Below, piece by piece: positions 46,503 to 56,011 of a DNA stretch of 64,000 bases. The notes beneath the pieces are model-generated. The model was not told where the DNA came from. It saw nothing but the letters and a program-made list of their open reading frames with translations, and did no database searches. The position numbers and the translations under genes are program-made. The first letter of the stretch is position 1. The number at the start of each line of letters is the position of its first letter. Source of the stretch: Pseudomonas sp. Irchel s3h14. Its GTDB lineage: Bacteria; Pseudomonadota; Gammaproteobacteria; Pseudomonadales; Pseudomonadaceae. The stretch spans positions 62,001-126,000 of the forward strand of contig NZ_FYDJ01000007.1 of the NCBI RefSeq assembly GCF_900187425.1. Direction: 5' to 3'.

Positions 46503-46760
46503 TTACAGCCGAGTGAATCGGTGGCGTTGACCGTGTAGGTGTGAACCACAACCGTCGCAGGGCAATAGGGAAAAGGCTTTTATTCCCCAGCCAGTTTCGG
46601 GATCAAAGTCGGCACTGATGGGCATTAACCGAACCAGTCCTCGATGGATGCCGGCGATGCGTTTCTCAATTTCATCCGTCGTGTAATAGAGCGATAACGT
46701 GCTGTAGTCCTCGTAAGCAGTAGCAAACAGGCAGTCGTCGCAAAGCCAGAAGGATTCCAT
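46503..46760 (-). CDS. small zinc-knuckle-like ICE protein
   Basis: 85 residues with two Cys pairs, WLCDDCLFA near 7-10 and LPCDGCGSHLHG near 68-71, which could bind zinc. The middle is helical. It lies between radC and the STY4534 gene, all on the minus strand. Function unknown. Confidence 0.7.
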   Translation of the reverse strand: MESFWLCDDCLFATAYEDYSTLSLYYTTDEIEKRIAGIHRGLVRLMPISADFDPETGWGIKAFSLLPCDGCGSHLHGQRHRFTRL

Positions 46761-46831
46761 GTTGGTTCTCCTGTGCGGATTGAAGAAAAGGCGCTCGACG
46801 GAGCGCCTTGATGAGGAACATCGTGGACTGT

Positions 46832-47413
46832 TCAGGCGGACTGAACGGTACGGGTGGCATCACGGCGGGCCGTGCGGGGAGTGGGTGGAGATTCAGGTTC
46901 GACCCGAGCCTCTGTTGGGTTTGCGGTCTCCTCAGCTTCGGTATCAGCCGATGATGGGGATGGCTCACTGTTTGGCGCTTGCTCAGCAAGTGCTGTTACT
47001 TCCTGCCTGGCGGGCGCTTTGTATTCGAACGTGCCGTTGACCTTGATCCAGTCAATGAACAGCAAACGACCTTTCAGGCTGGCGCCCGGTTGACCTTGTT
47101 TATCGCCTTTCTCGTAGAGAAACGGATCGATCCACAGGTCGCCGATACGGAACGACAGCAAGACCTTTTTCTCGGCTTTGACGGCGTCCATATAGAGACG
47201 AATCAAGCGTTCAGCTTCACCCCCAGCGACTTTGCAGTCGAAACGGGTGTACTCCACCGCATCGGTGGCACCGTGCAGGGCTGCGATATCGCAAGCCATG
47301 AATGGCTGGCCGCGGCGGACTTGTACTTCACGAACACGGTTGAGATAACCGATACCGACGGTGTGCAGATTGAAGTAAGTGGTCGCTTCTTGGGAGTGAT
47401 TGGCGTGGGCCAT
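46832..47413 (-). CDS. STY4534 family ICE replication protein (DUF3577)
   Basis: 193 residues. The first ~135 residues are the DUF3577 domain (TTYFNLHTVGIGYLNRVREV, FMACDIAALHGATD, YTRFDCKV, LLSFRIGDLWIDPF). The rest is a Pro/Glu-rich low-complexity tail. It is a usual neighbour of topB and ssb in these ICEs and is assigned to replication. A structured repeat element lies about 200 bp upstream. Confidence 0.88.
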   Translation of the reverse strand: MAHANHSQEATTYFNLHTVGIGYLNRVREVQVRRGQPFMACDIAALHGATDAVEYTRFDCKVAGGEAERLIRLYMDAVKAEKKVLLSFRIGDLWIDPFLYEKGDKQGQPGASLKGRLLFIDWIKVNGTFEYKAPARQEVTALAEQAPNSEPSPSSADTEAEETANPTEARVEPESPPTPRTARRDATRTVQSA

Positions 47414-47610
47414 GGTGGTTCTCCTGTTTCAAGGGAAAACGGCGACGCACAGGCCCTTACGGGGAAGTGAGCCTCCGTCAGGGTGGGTAAGGTGAAGTCG
47501 AGTCATGAACTACTCGCCACCGGCAAGCCGATGACGATCAGAACGATGCGTCTGGGGGAACAGCGGTGCAGCAGAGAAACGTCTGCGGTGGTGATCCGCA
47601 GGCATGAGGT

Positions 47611-47746
47611 AGTGGGCATTCATCACCGCTGAAGCGGTAACCGCGCGAGCTTCCGAACGCTGATCGCACTTGGGTAAACCACCACGAATGTGGCGTAGCC
47701 TTGAAGGTTCTGGCTACCTGGGCTGGGCTGTCAACGACAGCGAACC
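47611..47746 (-). ncRNA. structured repeat element, copy 2
   Basis: The second copy of the element at 24912-25050. The stems GTAGCC/GGCTAC, CCAC/GTGG, GCGGT/ACCGC and GCTGTC/GACAGC are kept with paired changes. It lies about 200 bp upstream of the STY4534 gene, in the same relative position and orientation as copy 1 to the ardC gene cluster. A leader RNA, an oriT or a single-strand DNA structure are the alternatives. Confidence 0.55.
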
Positions 47747-48493
47747 ACGCCCTTTGTATAAGCCTGTCATAGGGGAGCGTCAAGACGCTGCCACCCGATT
47801 TTTTATGGCCGGAATATAGTGGTAGTCACTGGACTGAAGAAAGTGAAGAGGGGGCCTGGCGGGGTGCCAGGCGAAGAAGAGAAAAGCCACCTTTGACGGT
47901 CGTACGCAGTCGACAAGCTCCTCGCAAAACTTTATTCACTGCGTCACGCTTCGCCAACCGACCCTTGTCGTGGCCCGGGTCGGAACATGCTGGCACGCAT
48001 CCGCGCACAAAGGGTGCCCAGTGTTTCCCCGGTGGGCTCCGGAACTGAATACGATCGCTGAAGCGGATGACCGCTATTGCCTGGTAGAGGCAACAGTGGT
48101 CATCCGCCACCGTGATCAGGTCGAGCATAAATCAGGAATGAAATTCCGCAGAAAGAGAAGGCTCCGAACTCAAGGAGTTCGACCGAGCTGCCCGGAGCGA
48201 TTCGGTCTTAGGTCGCCGTTGGCGATGATCCTGAGACACTACAGCAGAGAGGGTGGGATCACGTCAAGCCAGTGGGCGATCCCGCATAAGCCACTACATT
48301 GAGCACGATGAAAGAGGTTACTTACTGCCGAGATGAGCGGCCAATTGTTCGATGGTTGCCAGGATAAAGGCGCGGTCACTTTCTTTGCCTTGGCCCGTGA
48401 AATCGGACAACACTTTATCGACTTAGAGAGGGATAAGCCGCCGTTGATGATGCACTGATCACCCCAATACTCATGTCGATCTCCAGTGAAGCG
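47747..48493. other. 0.75-kb intergenic region rich in dyads
   Basis: No convincing gene between the structured element and topB. It contains a strong hairpin at 48063-48107 and two shorter dyads: GGAAT/ATTCC at 48135-48147 and CGAACTC/GAGTTCG at 48165-48181. Such clusters are typical of replication or transfer origins, but no iteron array is seen. Confidence 0.5.
48063..48107. repeat. long hairpin between topB and STY4534
   Basis: Arms GCGGATGACC (48063-48072) and GGTCATCCGC (48098-48107) are exact. The stem continues inward for about 10 more pairs with one mismatch and one G-T pair, leaving a 5-nt loop. No T-run follows on the topB side, so it is not a clear terminator. Confidence 0.65.
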
Positions 48494-50461
48494 TCATGAG
48501 CGACGCGTATCTTTTCTGATCGGCACTGTTCCCTTACAGTCGGGGTAGTGGGAGCATGACCAGAACGGCCCTGATTTCCCCTTTCGCCTGCGCATTGAGG
48601 CGTTGCAAATGGGGCAGGTCGGGCCGGCTTCGACCGGTACCGCCAAGGTGAGTGCGCCACAGTGTTCGACCAATTGTGCAATCCAGTTCGCCTGCTTGGC
48701 GACGAACGCATCCAGGGTCAGACGTCCCGCTTCGATTTCGTCCAGAGCCTGTTCCCAGATCGCGGTCATACCCGGATCCGCGACTGCAGCGGGTACCGCC
48801 TCGATCAGAGTATGGGCCGCTGCGGAGGCCATTAAGGCGCGTTTTTTCTTCAGTAAATAGCCGCGATCAATCAACCCCTTGATGATGCCGGCTCGCGTGG
48901 CTTCGGTACCGATTCCGGTGGTGTCCCGAAGTTTCTGTTTCAGCCGTGGGTCGTTGACCAGCTTGGCCACGTTTTTCATCGCCTTGATCAGATCGCCTTC
49001 GGTGAGAGGTTTGGGAGCGGCAGTGCGCATGGATTTGAGTTTGACATCGTTCACTGCGCACTGAGTACCCTGTTGCAGGACGGGCAATACTTGGTGCTTT
49101 TGACTGGGCTCATCCTCCTCGGTCTTTTCGTAGAGCAAGCCTTTCCAGCCCTGGATCAGGATCTGCTTGCCAACAGCAGTCAAACACTCTCCGCCGCACT
49201 CCAGTTCGACCTGAGTTCGATCAAACTCATGATGCGGAAGAAATTGCGCGAGGTAGTGGCTACGAATCAGTTCGTAGACTTGGCGTTCTTGTTCGGACAT
49301 CCGCGCCAGGTTCGCCGGCTCGGTGGTGGGGATGATGCCGTGGTGCGCGGTGACCTGGTCATCGTTCCATACCCGTGAGCGCAGTGATCGATCGAGGCTT
49401 GCGAGTGCGTGCCGCAGTGCGGGATCCGTTTTGAGCAGGGCATCGAATACCGCGGGTACCTCGTCGAACATACTTGCTGGCAAATAGCGGCAATCGCTGC
49501 GCGGGTAGGTGGTGGCTTTGTGGGTTTCATACAGGGCTTGGGCGATGTTCAGGGTTTCCTGAACGCCGAGTCCCAGCTTGCGCGAGCAGATCTCCTGCAG
49601 GGTGCTCAGGTCGAAGGGCAGGGGCGGCGCTTCGCGGAAATGCTCAGTCTGCAATGAGAGTACCGTGGCGGCGCAACCGTCAATGATTGTTTGGACTGCC
49701 TGACGTGCAATCTCCTGCTGAAGGCAACGACCGGCTTCATCTCGTCCTGAGCTGGGTGGTAACCACGATGCGATAAATGGTTTCCCCATAGAAGACAGGT
49801 ACACATCCACTTCCCAGTAGGGCACCGAGACAAAGCTGGCAATCGCACGATCCCGACCGACCACCAGACGTAAGGTGGGTGTCTGGACGCGTCCCACTGA
49901 CAACACGCCATCGTAGCCCGCTCGTCTACCAAGAAGGGTAAACAAACGACTGAGGTTCATGCCGATCAGCCAGTCGGCGCGGCTGCGGGCGAGGGCGGAG
50001 TGGTAGAGCGGGCAGGTCTCTTGACCAGACTTCAGCGCGGACAGTGCCCTGCGAATTGACGCCTCGTTGAGTGCGGACAGCCAGAGGCGCTGAACAGGGC
50101 CTCGATACTTGCAGAGCTCCAGCAACTCTCGGGCAATCATTTCACCTTCGCGATCGGCGTCGGTGGCGATGACGACGGTGGCCGCTTCACTGAGCAGGCG
50201 CTTGATGACTTTGAACTGTGCCGCAGTCTTGGGTTTGACCTCGACCTGCCACTGCGCGGGAATGATCGGTAGATGATCCAGCGACCAACTCTTGAATTGT
50301 TCACCATAAGCTTCAGGCGGTGCTGTCTCCAGCAGGTGGCCGATACACCAGGTGACGGTTGTCTCTGTACCGATCAGGCAACCATCACCACGCCGAGTGG
50401 CTCCGAGAACCTTGGCGATGTCACGACCTTGGGACGGTTTCTCACAGAGGAAGAGGCGCAT
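48494..50461 (-). CDS. topB: DNA topoisomerase III
   Basis: 655 residues, a type IA topoisomerase. The TOPRIM start is MRLFLCEKPSQGRDIAKVLG with ATDADREGE near 105. The catalytic Tyr is in ATTYPRSDCRYL near residue 318. A C-terminal zinc finger has CPICNASM and CSHYPDC. ICE-encoded topB supports ICE replication and stability and always travels with ssb in this class. Confidence 0.95.
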   Translation of the reverse strand: MRLFLCEKPSQGRDIAKVLGATRRGDGCLIGTETTVTWCIGHLLETAPPEAYGEQFKSWSLDHLPIIPAQWQVEVKPKTAAQFKVIKRLLSEAATVVIATDADREGEMIARELLELCKYRGPVQRLWLSALNEASIRRALSALKSGQETCPLYHSALARSRADWLIGMNLSRLFTLLGRRAGYDGVLSVGRVQTPTLRLVVGRDRAIASFVSVPYWEVDVYLSSMGKPFIASWLPPSSGRDEAGRCLQQEIARQAVQTIIDGCAATVLSLQTEHFREAPPLPFDLSTLQEICSRKLGLGVQETLNIAQALYETHKATTYPRSDCRYLPASMFDEVPAVFDALLKTDPALRHALASLDRSLRSRVWNDDQVTAHHGIIPTTEPANLARMSEQERQVYELIRSHYLAQFLPHHEFDRTQVELECGGECLTAVGKQILIQGWKGLLYEKTEEDEPSQKHQVLPVLQQGTQCAVNDVKLKSMRTAAPKPLTEGDLIKAMKNVAKLVNDPRLKQKLRDTTGIGTEATRAGIIKGLIDRGYLLKKKRALMASAAAHTLIEAVPAAVADPGMTAIWEQALDEIEAGRLTLDAFVAKQANWIAQLVEHCGALTLAVPVEAGPTCPICNASMRRRKGKSGPFWSCSHYPDCKGTVPIRKDTRRS

Positions 50462-50685
50462 AGAACAGCTCCGGATTGAGTTCGGAGCAGCGTTGTTGGA
50501 AACCGCAGGTGAGGGATATGAGAAACCTGAATCGAAGGATGCTCATATTTGTCAGTCAGGGCCGCCAGGTATGGGACGAGGTTGTACCCCGTCGCATCCC
50601 GACGACAGTGTGCATATTCACGAGCAGACAGTAAAAACGGCTCAGCAATCTCGCGCAAAAAAGCAATTTTTATGCCTGAAGTCTG

Positions 50686-51156
50686 TCAGTCCGTCGGTGG
50701 TTGCCCTCTGCGCTTTCTGGGTTTCGACGCAGGTGAACTGGCGTGCTCTGTGTTTTGCCCGACGGGTGTCGCAGATACTGCCGGTTCACTGGATCGTTCC
50801 CGCATGACCACGCTGTGCACCCGGTGAGGCAGAATGCCGACTCGACGGGCCTCGATCTTGAAGGTCACCCGCGCATTGTCTTCGCTGTCCTCCCACTCAT
50901 CGCGTACGGTGCGGCCTTCGACCAGCACACGCATGCCTTTCTGGTACAGCGTGCTCCAGTGTTCAGCCTCACGGTGCCAGAGCTCAACCGGCGCCCAATA
51001 GCCGCCTCGATCTTCATAGCCGCCCTCGCGTGGCACGGGGTTGTCGAAGTACACATTCAGCCGTAGCAAACGTCGTGGCTCGTCATTGCCTGTGGCGAAC
51101 TCCTGGAACTCTGGCGCACTGCCGATGTTGCCTTCGCCGACGAAAAAAGTACTCAT
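50686..51156 (-). CDS. ssb: single-stranded DNA-binding protein
   Basis: 156 residues from ATG 51156, preceded by GGAGG; a longer frame to 51291 is rejected for lack of such a site. The OB-fold starts MSTFFVGEGNIGSAPEFQEF and holds RRLLRLNVYFDN and VLVEGRTVRDEW. The C-terminal tail is basic and ends GQPPTD rather than the classic acidic DDDIPF. It coats the transferred strand and the replication intermediates. It overlaps the DUF3158 gene by 4 bp. Confidence 0.92.
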   Translation of the reverse strand: MSTFFVGEGNIGSAPEFQEFATGNDEPRRLLRLNVYFDNPVPREGGYEDRGGYWAPVELWHREAEHWSTLYQKGMRVLVEGRTVRDEWEDSEDNARVTFKIEARRVGILPHRVHSVVMRERSSEPAVSATPVGQNTEHASSPASKPRKRRGQPPTD

Positions 51157-51671
51157 CGTGATACCTCCACTGCGGTTGTGAACTGGCGCAGCAGCCGTTC
51201 GGCACTGTCCATTTTGATCGCGCAGGTCGTGGCCTGGCGGTAGAGCGAATGCACCACACTCATCTGTAGGTTCAGCGCGATGCGATTGCATTCGAAACGG
51301 CGTAATCCCTCGCGTACGACCTGCGGCAAGGCTTTGTTGCAGACCTGGCGTTCCCAGACCGAGACTCCCATACGGGCAAAGTCACGGGTGCGCCAACGCA
51401 AAAAGGTGCTGCCAGCGCTGGTGTTCTGCAGCACCAATCGGATATCCAGCAGTGAGTAAGGGGGCTGTCCGGCTTGCTGTACAACAGCCTCCATCAAGTC
51501 ACATAACTGCGCCTCGATTTCCCTCGCCATCTGCGCCAGGTGCTCCAACTCCCCCTTACCCTTAAAGGGCTTTAAAAGGCCTTTTAGGGAGGCTGCGTGT
51601 TCGAGTTGCCGATAGGCATCTTGTGTCAACGTTTCGAAGGGCATCTGTTGAGCCGAAGTCAGGGGATTCAT
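51153..51671 (-). CDS. DUF3158 family ICE protein
   Basis: 172 residues, helical and basic, starting MNPLTSAQQMPFETLTQDAY. It contains STFLRWRTRDFARMGVSVWE, typical for DUF3158 of PFGI-1-class ICEs. Its position between the TIGR03761 gene and ssb, with 4-bp overlaps on both sides, suggests a replication or maintenance role. Function unknown. Confidence 0.85.
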   Translation of the reverse strand: MNPLTSAQQMPFETLTQDAYRQLEHAASLKGLLKPFKGKGELEHLAQMAREIEAQLCDLMEAVVQQAGQPPYSLLDIRLVLQNTSAGSTFLRWRTRDFARMGVSVWERQVCNKALPQVVREGLRRFECNRIALNLQMSVVHSLYRQATTCAIKMDSAERLLRQFTTAVEVSR

Positions 51672-52423
51672 ACTTCGTCCTCCGTCTCATCCACTGTCGC
51701 AGACGACTCTCCCGCTTCCTCGGCCAGCGCGTCAGCGTCATCCACTGGCACAGCGCCGCGACGAATGATCGGTGGCGCGAACTGGGAGCGGCGATGACCC
51801 TCAAGGATGTCCATCGGGGGCAAGCCCAACTTCTCGATGGCCGCATTGGCACGGGCATTATTCGCCGCCATGTCATCACGCGTGACGCCGGCATGCCGAT
51901 AGCGCTGTGCCTGACCGAACAGGCTGCGCAGCAGATGGGCACCGTCGTCGATCCAGGCTTCCATGTCGACGCGGCCAATCAGGGCTGTGTGATGGGCCAA
52001 TAGGGTACGACGCACCAGGGTGTCGTAGTCGGTCAGCAGGTAGACCGCCAGAAAACCCAGCTGGCTGCCGATGTACAACGGCAAGGTGACGGGGTGGATG
52101 TTGAGGTTGTCGCTCATGTCGATCTGTGTCGGCAGGTCCTGCCTGATCCGATCCAGCTGTTGGGTCAGTTCCAGCATCCCGGCTTTGGCCTGCATCAGTT
52201 TTTCTTCGAGTTGCACGATGGCCCAATCGGCATAGGGATCGTCCTGGGCCGCGGTTTGTTTGATCAGGTTGGTGACACTGATGTAGCCGGCCATGCCCAT
52301 GATCGAGTGGACGCCTTCGCGTGCGGTTCGACCTTGCCAAATACGGGCGGCGTGGTGAGTGTGCAGAGTCAGGGTGATGCTGCTGCGCAATGAACCCAGG
52401 TTGAGTTGATAGTGATCGGCCAC
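51668..52423 (-). CDS. ICE protein TIGR03761 (PFL_4669 family)
   Basis: 251 residues from GTG 52423, with GAGGA 7 bp upstream; the longer frame to 52486 would need TTG and has no such site. It contains the family segment ITLTLHTHHAARIWQGR and a middle LTDYDTLVRRTLLAHHTALI, and ends acidic. The function is unknown, but it leads the operon with DUF3158 and ssb. Two matching palindromes lie upstream. Confidence 0.85.
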   Translation of the reverse strand: MADHYQLNLGSLRSSITLTLHTHHAARIWQGRTAREGVHSIMGMAGYISVTNLIKQTAAQDDPYADWAIVQLEEKLMQAKAGMLELTQQLDRIRQDLPTQIDMSDNLNIHPVTLPLYIGSQLGFLAVYLLTDYDTLVRRTLLAHHTALIGRVDMEAWIDDGAHLLRSLFGQAQRYRHAGVTRDDMAANNARANAAIEKLGLPPMDILEGHRRSQFAPPIIRRGAVPVDDADALAEEAGESSATVDETEDEV

Positions 52424-52547
52424 GGTGTTGTCCTCGCATAAGCTTGGACGGGAACGTTGCGACAGGTGAGGGTCAAGGGCAGCCAAAAAGCTGAATGCGG
52501 TCTATTCGGTTTGGTTTGAGACGGTTAATTTCGTAGACGTTCGTGAG

Positions 52548-52564
52548 TGATGCCAATGGCATCA
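52548..52564. promoter_or_regulatory. operator-like palindrome 1
   Basis: TGATGCC AAT GGCATCA. The same 7-bp half-sites recur at 52659-52675, 111 bp away. It lies 125 bp upstream of the TIGR03761 start, so it probably binds a dimeric regulator of this operon. Confidence 0.55.
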
Positions 52565-52572
52565 TTTCCATC

Positions 52573-52602
52573 GATGGCGATGGCGATGGCGATGGCGATG
52601 GC
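52573..52602. repeat. hexanucleotide tandem repeat
   Basis: Five perfect copies of GATGGC in tandem between the two palindromes. It may set spacing or vary by slippage in the promoter region. Confidence 0.8.
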
Positions 52603-52650
52603 GCTCGGATTGCGCAGGTTCGGCCCTTTGCAATCTCACCCTTAGAACTC

Positions 52651-52683
52651 AGTAGATTTGATGCCACTGGCATCAAATCTACT
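52651..52683. promoter_or_regulatory. operator-like palindrome 2, extended arms
   Basis: AGTAGATTTGATGCC (52651-52665) and its exact complement (52669-52683) flank ACT. It shares TGATGCC-N3-GGCATCA with palindrome 1. The right arm runs into the 3' end of the STY4528 gene, so it might also act as a terminator, though no T-run follows. Confidence 0.6.
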
Positions 52684-53869
52684 GACGTCCAGGGTGTTTG
52701 CCGCGCAATTGGCGTAGCTCATTCAGGCACGCTTGGGCGAGGGCGGAGGCGGGTTCGCCCTGTTTTCGGGATGGGCGCGAGGATGCCGTTGGGGGCGGTT
52801 CTGCAACGGGTGAGGGTTCTGTCTGACCTGCCCAAGGACGAAAGTCGCCTTTCAGTGCGCGCTGGATTAGGCCCATCAGATACGCCGCTGGCTTGCGGAT
52901 ACCTCCTGCCGTACAGCGTGCGCTCGCTTCGTTGAGTACCGCCTGACGATCCGCTGGTTTGAGCTTGTTCAGCGCCACGGCGACGGCCTGACGCTCGCTT
53001 GGACTCAGGTGCAGCGAATCGGGCCAGTGCAGGTTATCCACCGCTTGGGTCGCGCGCGGTACAGTACAAGTACTTTCTTTTAATACAGTACAGGCGGCGT
53101 TCGGATTCCGAACGGTGCCGGAAACACTGGTGTTCAGACCCGATTCGGAATCCGAACGAGGGCTTGCACGATTCCGAACGAGGTGATCTTCCCCCAGTTC
53201 GGAATCGTGCATAGTGGTATCGGTTGCCTGATCCAATCCTTGCTGCATCCAGTGTTCACCCCAACTGTCGAGCCGCGTGGGTAGCTGACCTAAATCGATA
53301 CGGGTGTCCTGGCGAATTTCTTCCAGAATATGCTGAGCGACAATGCGCACAGCCTTCGTTGCATGACCGAGGGTATGTCCGACTAGCTCCAGGTAATCCT
53401 GATCCAGCTCCATGGCTTCGGCGGGGGTTAACGGCTCATCGTGCAGGACGTACAGAGAACCTTGAAGACGCCCGGTGAGCTGATCGCGCCCGCGACTCAC
53501 CAAGCTGAGCCAGCGAGTGAGCCTGAGCATCGTCAACACGCGAGCTATGGTTTCACGGGAAGCTAACGCGCCATAGGGCACGCTCGACAGGTAAGGCTGC
53601 AAATCCTCATAGCGTGGTGTGACCACGCCCTGGCCTTGCAGCATGAGTCGAAACACCTGCCAGGCATTACGCTCCAATGGCGTCAGGCGATTATCCAACA
53701 GCAGCCGACGCGGCACGACTTCGTGTGATTGGCCACTGAAAAGAAAGCCAGCCTGCAGAGCCTGGTTGGAGGGTGGTTCAGTGGTCGGGCGTGCGGGCCA
53801 TCGTTCATTCAACTGCTGGGTGCATTGCTGCAGGACACGCTGCCAGCGACTGGAAGGGGCAGTGTTCAT
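52679..53869 (-). CDS. STY4528 family ICE replication protein
   Basis: 396 residues from ATG 53869, which overlaps the upstream stop (ATGA); a longer frame to 53995 is rejected. The N-terminal ~200 residues contain PRRLLLDNRLTPLERNAWQV and SRETIARVLTMLRLTRWLSL, a winged-helix replication-initiator-like pattern. The C-terminal part is Pro/Ser-rich. It is the likely replication factor of the excised circle. Confidence 0.85.
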   Translation of the reverse strand: MNTAPSSRWQRVLQQCTQQLNERWPARPTTEPPSNQALQAGFLFSGQSHEVVPRRLLLDNRLTPLERNAWQVFRLMLQGQGVVTPRYEDLQPYLSSVPYGALASRETIARVLTMLRLTRWLSLVSRGRDQLTGRLQGSLYVLHDEPLTPAEAMELDQDYLELVGHTLGHATKAVRIVAQHILEEIRQDTRIDLGQLPTRLDSWGEHWMQQGLDQATDTTMHDSELGEDHLVRNRASPRSDSESGLNTSVSGTVRNPNAACTVLKESTCTVPRATQAVDNLHWPDSLHLSPSERQAVAVALNKLKPADRQAVLNEASARCTAGGIRKPAAYLMGLIQRALKGDFRPWAGQTEPSPVAEPPPTASSRPSRKQGEPASALAQACLNELRQLRGKHPGRQ

Positions 53870-54414
53870 ATTCCGTTGCTGTAATGGTCGATCTGCTGCC
53901 AAACGATGGTCAAGCTGATCTGTTGCTCCTCCGCCAGCATCATCATGGCGTCGAGCTGATCCTCGGTCCCGTCTTGAGCGCGTAGTTGGCACCAACGCTG
54001 CCAGAGCGCATGTTCCTGCGCTTCGCTCAAATGTTGAGGGCGGCCTTTACGGGTTTCTATCTTGAGTAGACGTCGGCGCAGGGCGGTTTCCGAATGGGCC
54101 AAACCGAAGCACTGATACATGATGGTGCTGCTGGCGCCGAGCTTGAGCGCTCGGTTGATCAAGCGCTCGTTCTGCTCGTCGCGTTCGGCTTGCTCGATCA
54201 ATCGATGCAGCACCGGCGAGTCAATCTTGACCTCAACCCAGGGTACGGTGGCGTGGGCCAGGCGTGACAGCGTGGCGGGCGGTAAGGATTGCAAAAGATA
54301 GATGTCGTCCTCACCCAGTCCGAGTGCCTTACAGCGTTGCAGATTACCCAGGCGCAGTTCATGCAGCACCTGGGTCAGCATGGCTTGGTTGAGCACATTG
54401 AAGGACAGGTTCAT
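53866..54414 (-). CDS. DUF2857 family protein
   Basis: 182 residues, helical, starting MNLSFNVLNQAMLTQVLHEL with LGASSTIMYQCFGLAHSE in the middle. In ICEclc-type elements such a gene lies in the parB-parA region. It overlaps both parB and the replication gene by 4 bp, so all are one operon. Confidence 0.88.
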   Translation of the reverse strand: MNLSFNVLNQAMLTQVLHELRLGNLQRCKALGLGEDDIYLLQSLPPATLSRLAHATVPWVEVKIDSPVLHRLIEQAERDEQNERLINRALKLGASSTIMYQCFGLAHSETALRRRLLKIETRKGRPQHLSEAQEHALWQRWCQLRAQDGTEDQLDAMMMLAEEQQISLTIVWQQIDHYSNGI

Positions 54415-55997
54415 GGCAACTCCTTCGGTGAGTCGTCTTCCGGGGGAAGCGTTAAGTCGATCAGACGCCGGGCAAGGCGGATCAGGCGATACAGTTTGAT
54501 TAACAGGCTGTCGGGCAGTCGTTCCAGTCCGACGTCCACGGCGGGACGATCTGTCAGCGGGAGTTGATAGATCCCCAACAGCAACTGGCCGAACAGGGCG
54601 GAGGGCAGTTGCTTGCGATCCTCCCAGTTCACCTCGTCTTGAGCGCGCAACAGGGCCAGGAGCATTAGGTGAACGCCGGTCGCGCGAGGCGCTGCAAGAT
54701 CCAGTCGCTCGATGTTGAGGGCGAAGCCCAAGCCAAGCTGCTGATCGATGATGCCCTCGGGATGTCCGGCATAGGCCGCCATTTCCCGAGCCAGTCCGGC
54801 TATGGCTAAACGCAATTGTTCGGGAGTATCGAGTGCTGGTGCGATGCTCCAGATATCGTCGATCGTGCAGGTTTCGACGGTCGGTGTTACTTCAGCGGCA
54901 GTGCCGCGCTCAATCTGTTCGCGAATCTGTTGGACACGTGACGGCGGGCTGACTGCTGATACGACATTCGTTTCGGGCGGTGTGAGCAGCTCCTCTCGCG
55001 CTGTTTCGGTCTGGGTTCTGGTCTCAGTTGGTTTGGGACGGGACTCGGAGGTGGAAGATCCCGCCGCAGCTCCATCAACACTCGGCAAATGCTTGTTCTC
55101 TGAGGGCGTGGCGACGACATTGCCAGGCGTCGAGATGACCCGTTGGGTATCGCTCAGCTCCAGGGCCAACATACGGTAGGACTGTCCGAGCAAACGGCTC
55201 ATGCGTTCGAGCAGTTCATCCTGGATTTGCTCCAGATCGAAGGCCTCGGGTTCGGCATCGAAGTCGCCCAAGGTCTCAAGCCAAAACTCGGCGAACACGA
55301 GGGGCGCGGTTGGATAACGGTTCCAGGTTCGCTCTGCCTGACTACGCAGAGCGATCAGGCGTTCGATCTGGGGCTTCCCCAAGCCGGCATAGAGGGTTTG
55401 TGGAATAGCGGGCAGTAAGTGTTCGAGGGTGTCGAGCATCCGGCTGATGTGTGACTGCGAAATTGGATAGCCCCCCGCAGCAAGACGTCGTGCCAGCTCA
55501 CGTTGCGAGAGTACAACTCCCTCTGGTTCGAGCATGGTTTTGAGTTTGGCTACCGCCAGAGCACGCTCGATGAAGGTGAGTTGGCCGTGCAGATCGCTTT
55601 CGGCCAGATGGCCGAGTAGGGCGGTGAGCTCATTGGTCCAGGGTCGGAACAGGCAATGAATGCGGAAGAAGCGCTCGTCACGGGTTTCCTGCCACAGCTC
55701 GCCGAGAATCGCCAAGCGCGTATTACCGCCGTTGCGGATGATGAAATAGGTTTCACCCGGGCGGCGGGTAATCGGCGGTGGTTGATCCAGCCCGCGTTCA
55801 CGGATGGAGGCCTTGATATCGTCATACAGCGGATTACGGATGAAACGCGGGTTGTGTTCGTAAGGCCGCAGTTGCTCTAGAGTGACCAGCATGGGCGTAT
55901 CAGTGAGTGGGTCGGACAGCCGCTCCAGTTCTGGACCCCGAGGGAAGTGATCCTGATGCAGCTTGTCGGTGATCTGCTCCTGACTGAGCTTCTTCAT
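54411..55997 (-). CDS. parB: ParB family partition protein, PFGI-1 class
   Basis: 528 residues. The ParB/Srx-like N-domain contains LRPYEHNPRF and YFIIRNGGNTRLAIL. The HTH region has LAVAKLKTML...SQRELARRLAAGGYPISQSHIS. The C-terminal part is long and specific to the ICE class (TIGR03764). It acts with ParA in stabilising the excised ICE. Confidence 0.92.
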   Translation of the reverse strand: MKKLSQEQITDKLHQDHFPRGPELERLSDPLTDTPMLVTLEQLRPYEHNPRFIRNPLYDDIKASIRERGLDQPPPITRRPGETYFIIRNGGNTRLAILGELWQETRDERFFRIHCLFRPWTNELTALLGHLAESDLHGQLTFIERALAVAKLKTMLEPEGVVLSQRELARRLAAGGYPISQSHISRMLDTLEHLLPAIPQTLYAGLGKPQIERLIALRSQAERTWNRYPTAPLVFAEFWLETLGDFDAEPEAFDLEQIQDELLERMSRLLGQSYRMLALELSDTQRVISTPGNVVATPSENKHLPSVDGAAAGSSTSESRPKPTETRTQTETAREELLTPPETNVVSAVSPPSRVQQIREQIERGTAAEVTPTVETCTIDDIWSIAPALDTPEQLRLAIAGLAREMAAYAGHPEGIIDQQLGLGFALNIERLDLAAPRATGVHLMLLALLRAQDEVNWEDRKQLPSALFGQLLLGIYQLPLTDRPAVDVGLERLPDSLLIKLYRLIRLARRLIDLTLPPEDDSPKELP

Positions 55998-56011
55998 CGG
56001 ACCAACCTCAG

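Noticed and set aside
48415..48711. 98-codon minus-strand frame at the topB 3' end
   Set aside because: It overlaps the coding end of topB in another frame and has no family resemblance.
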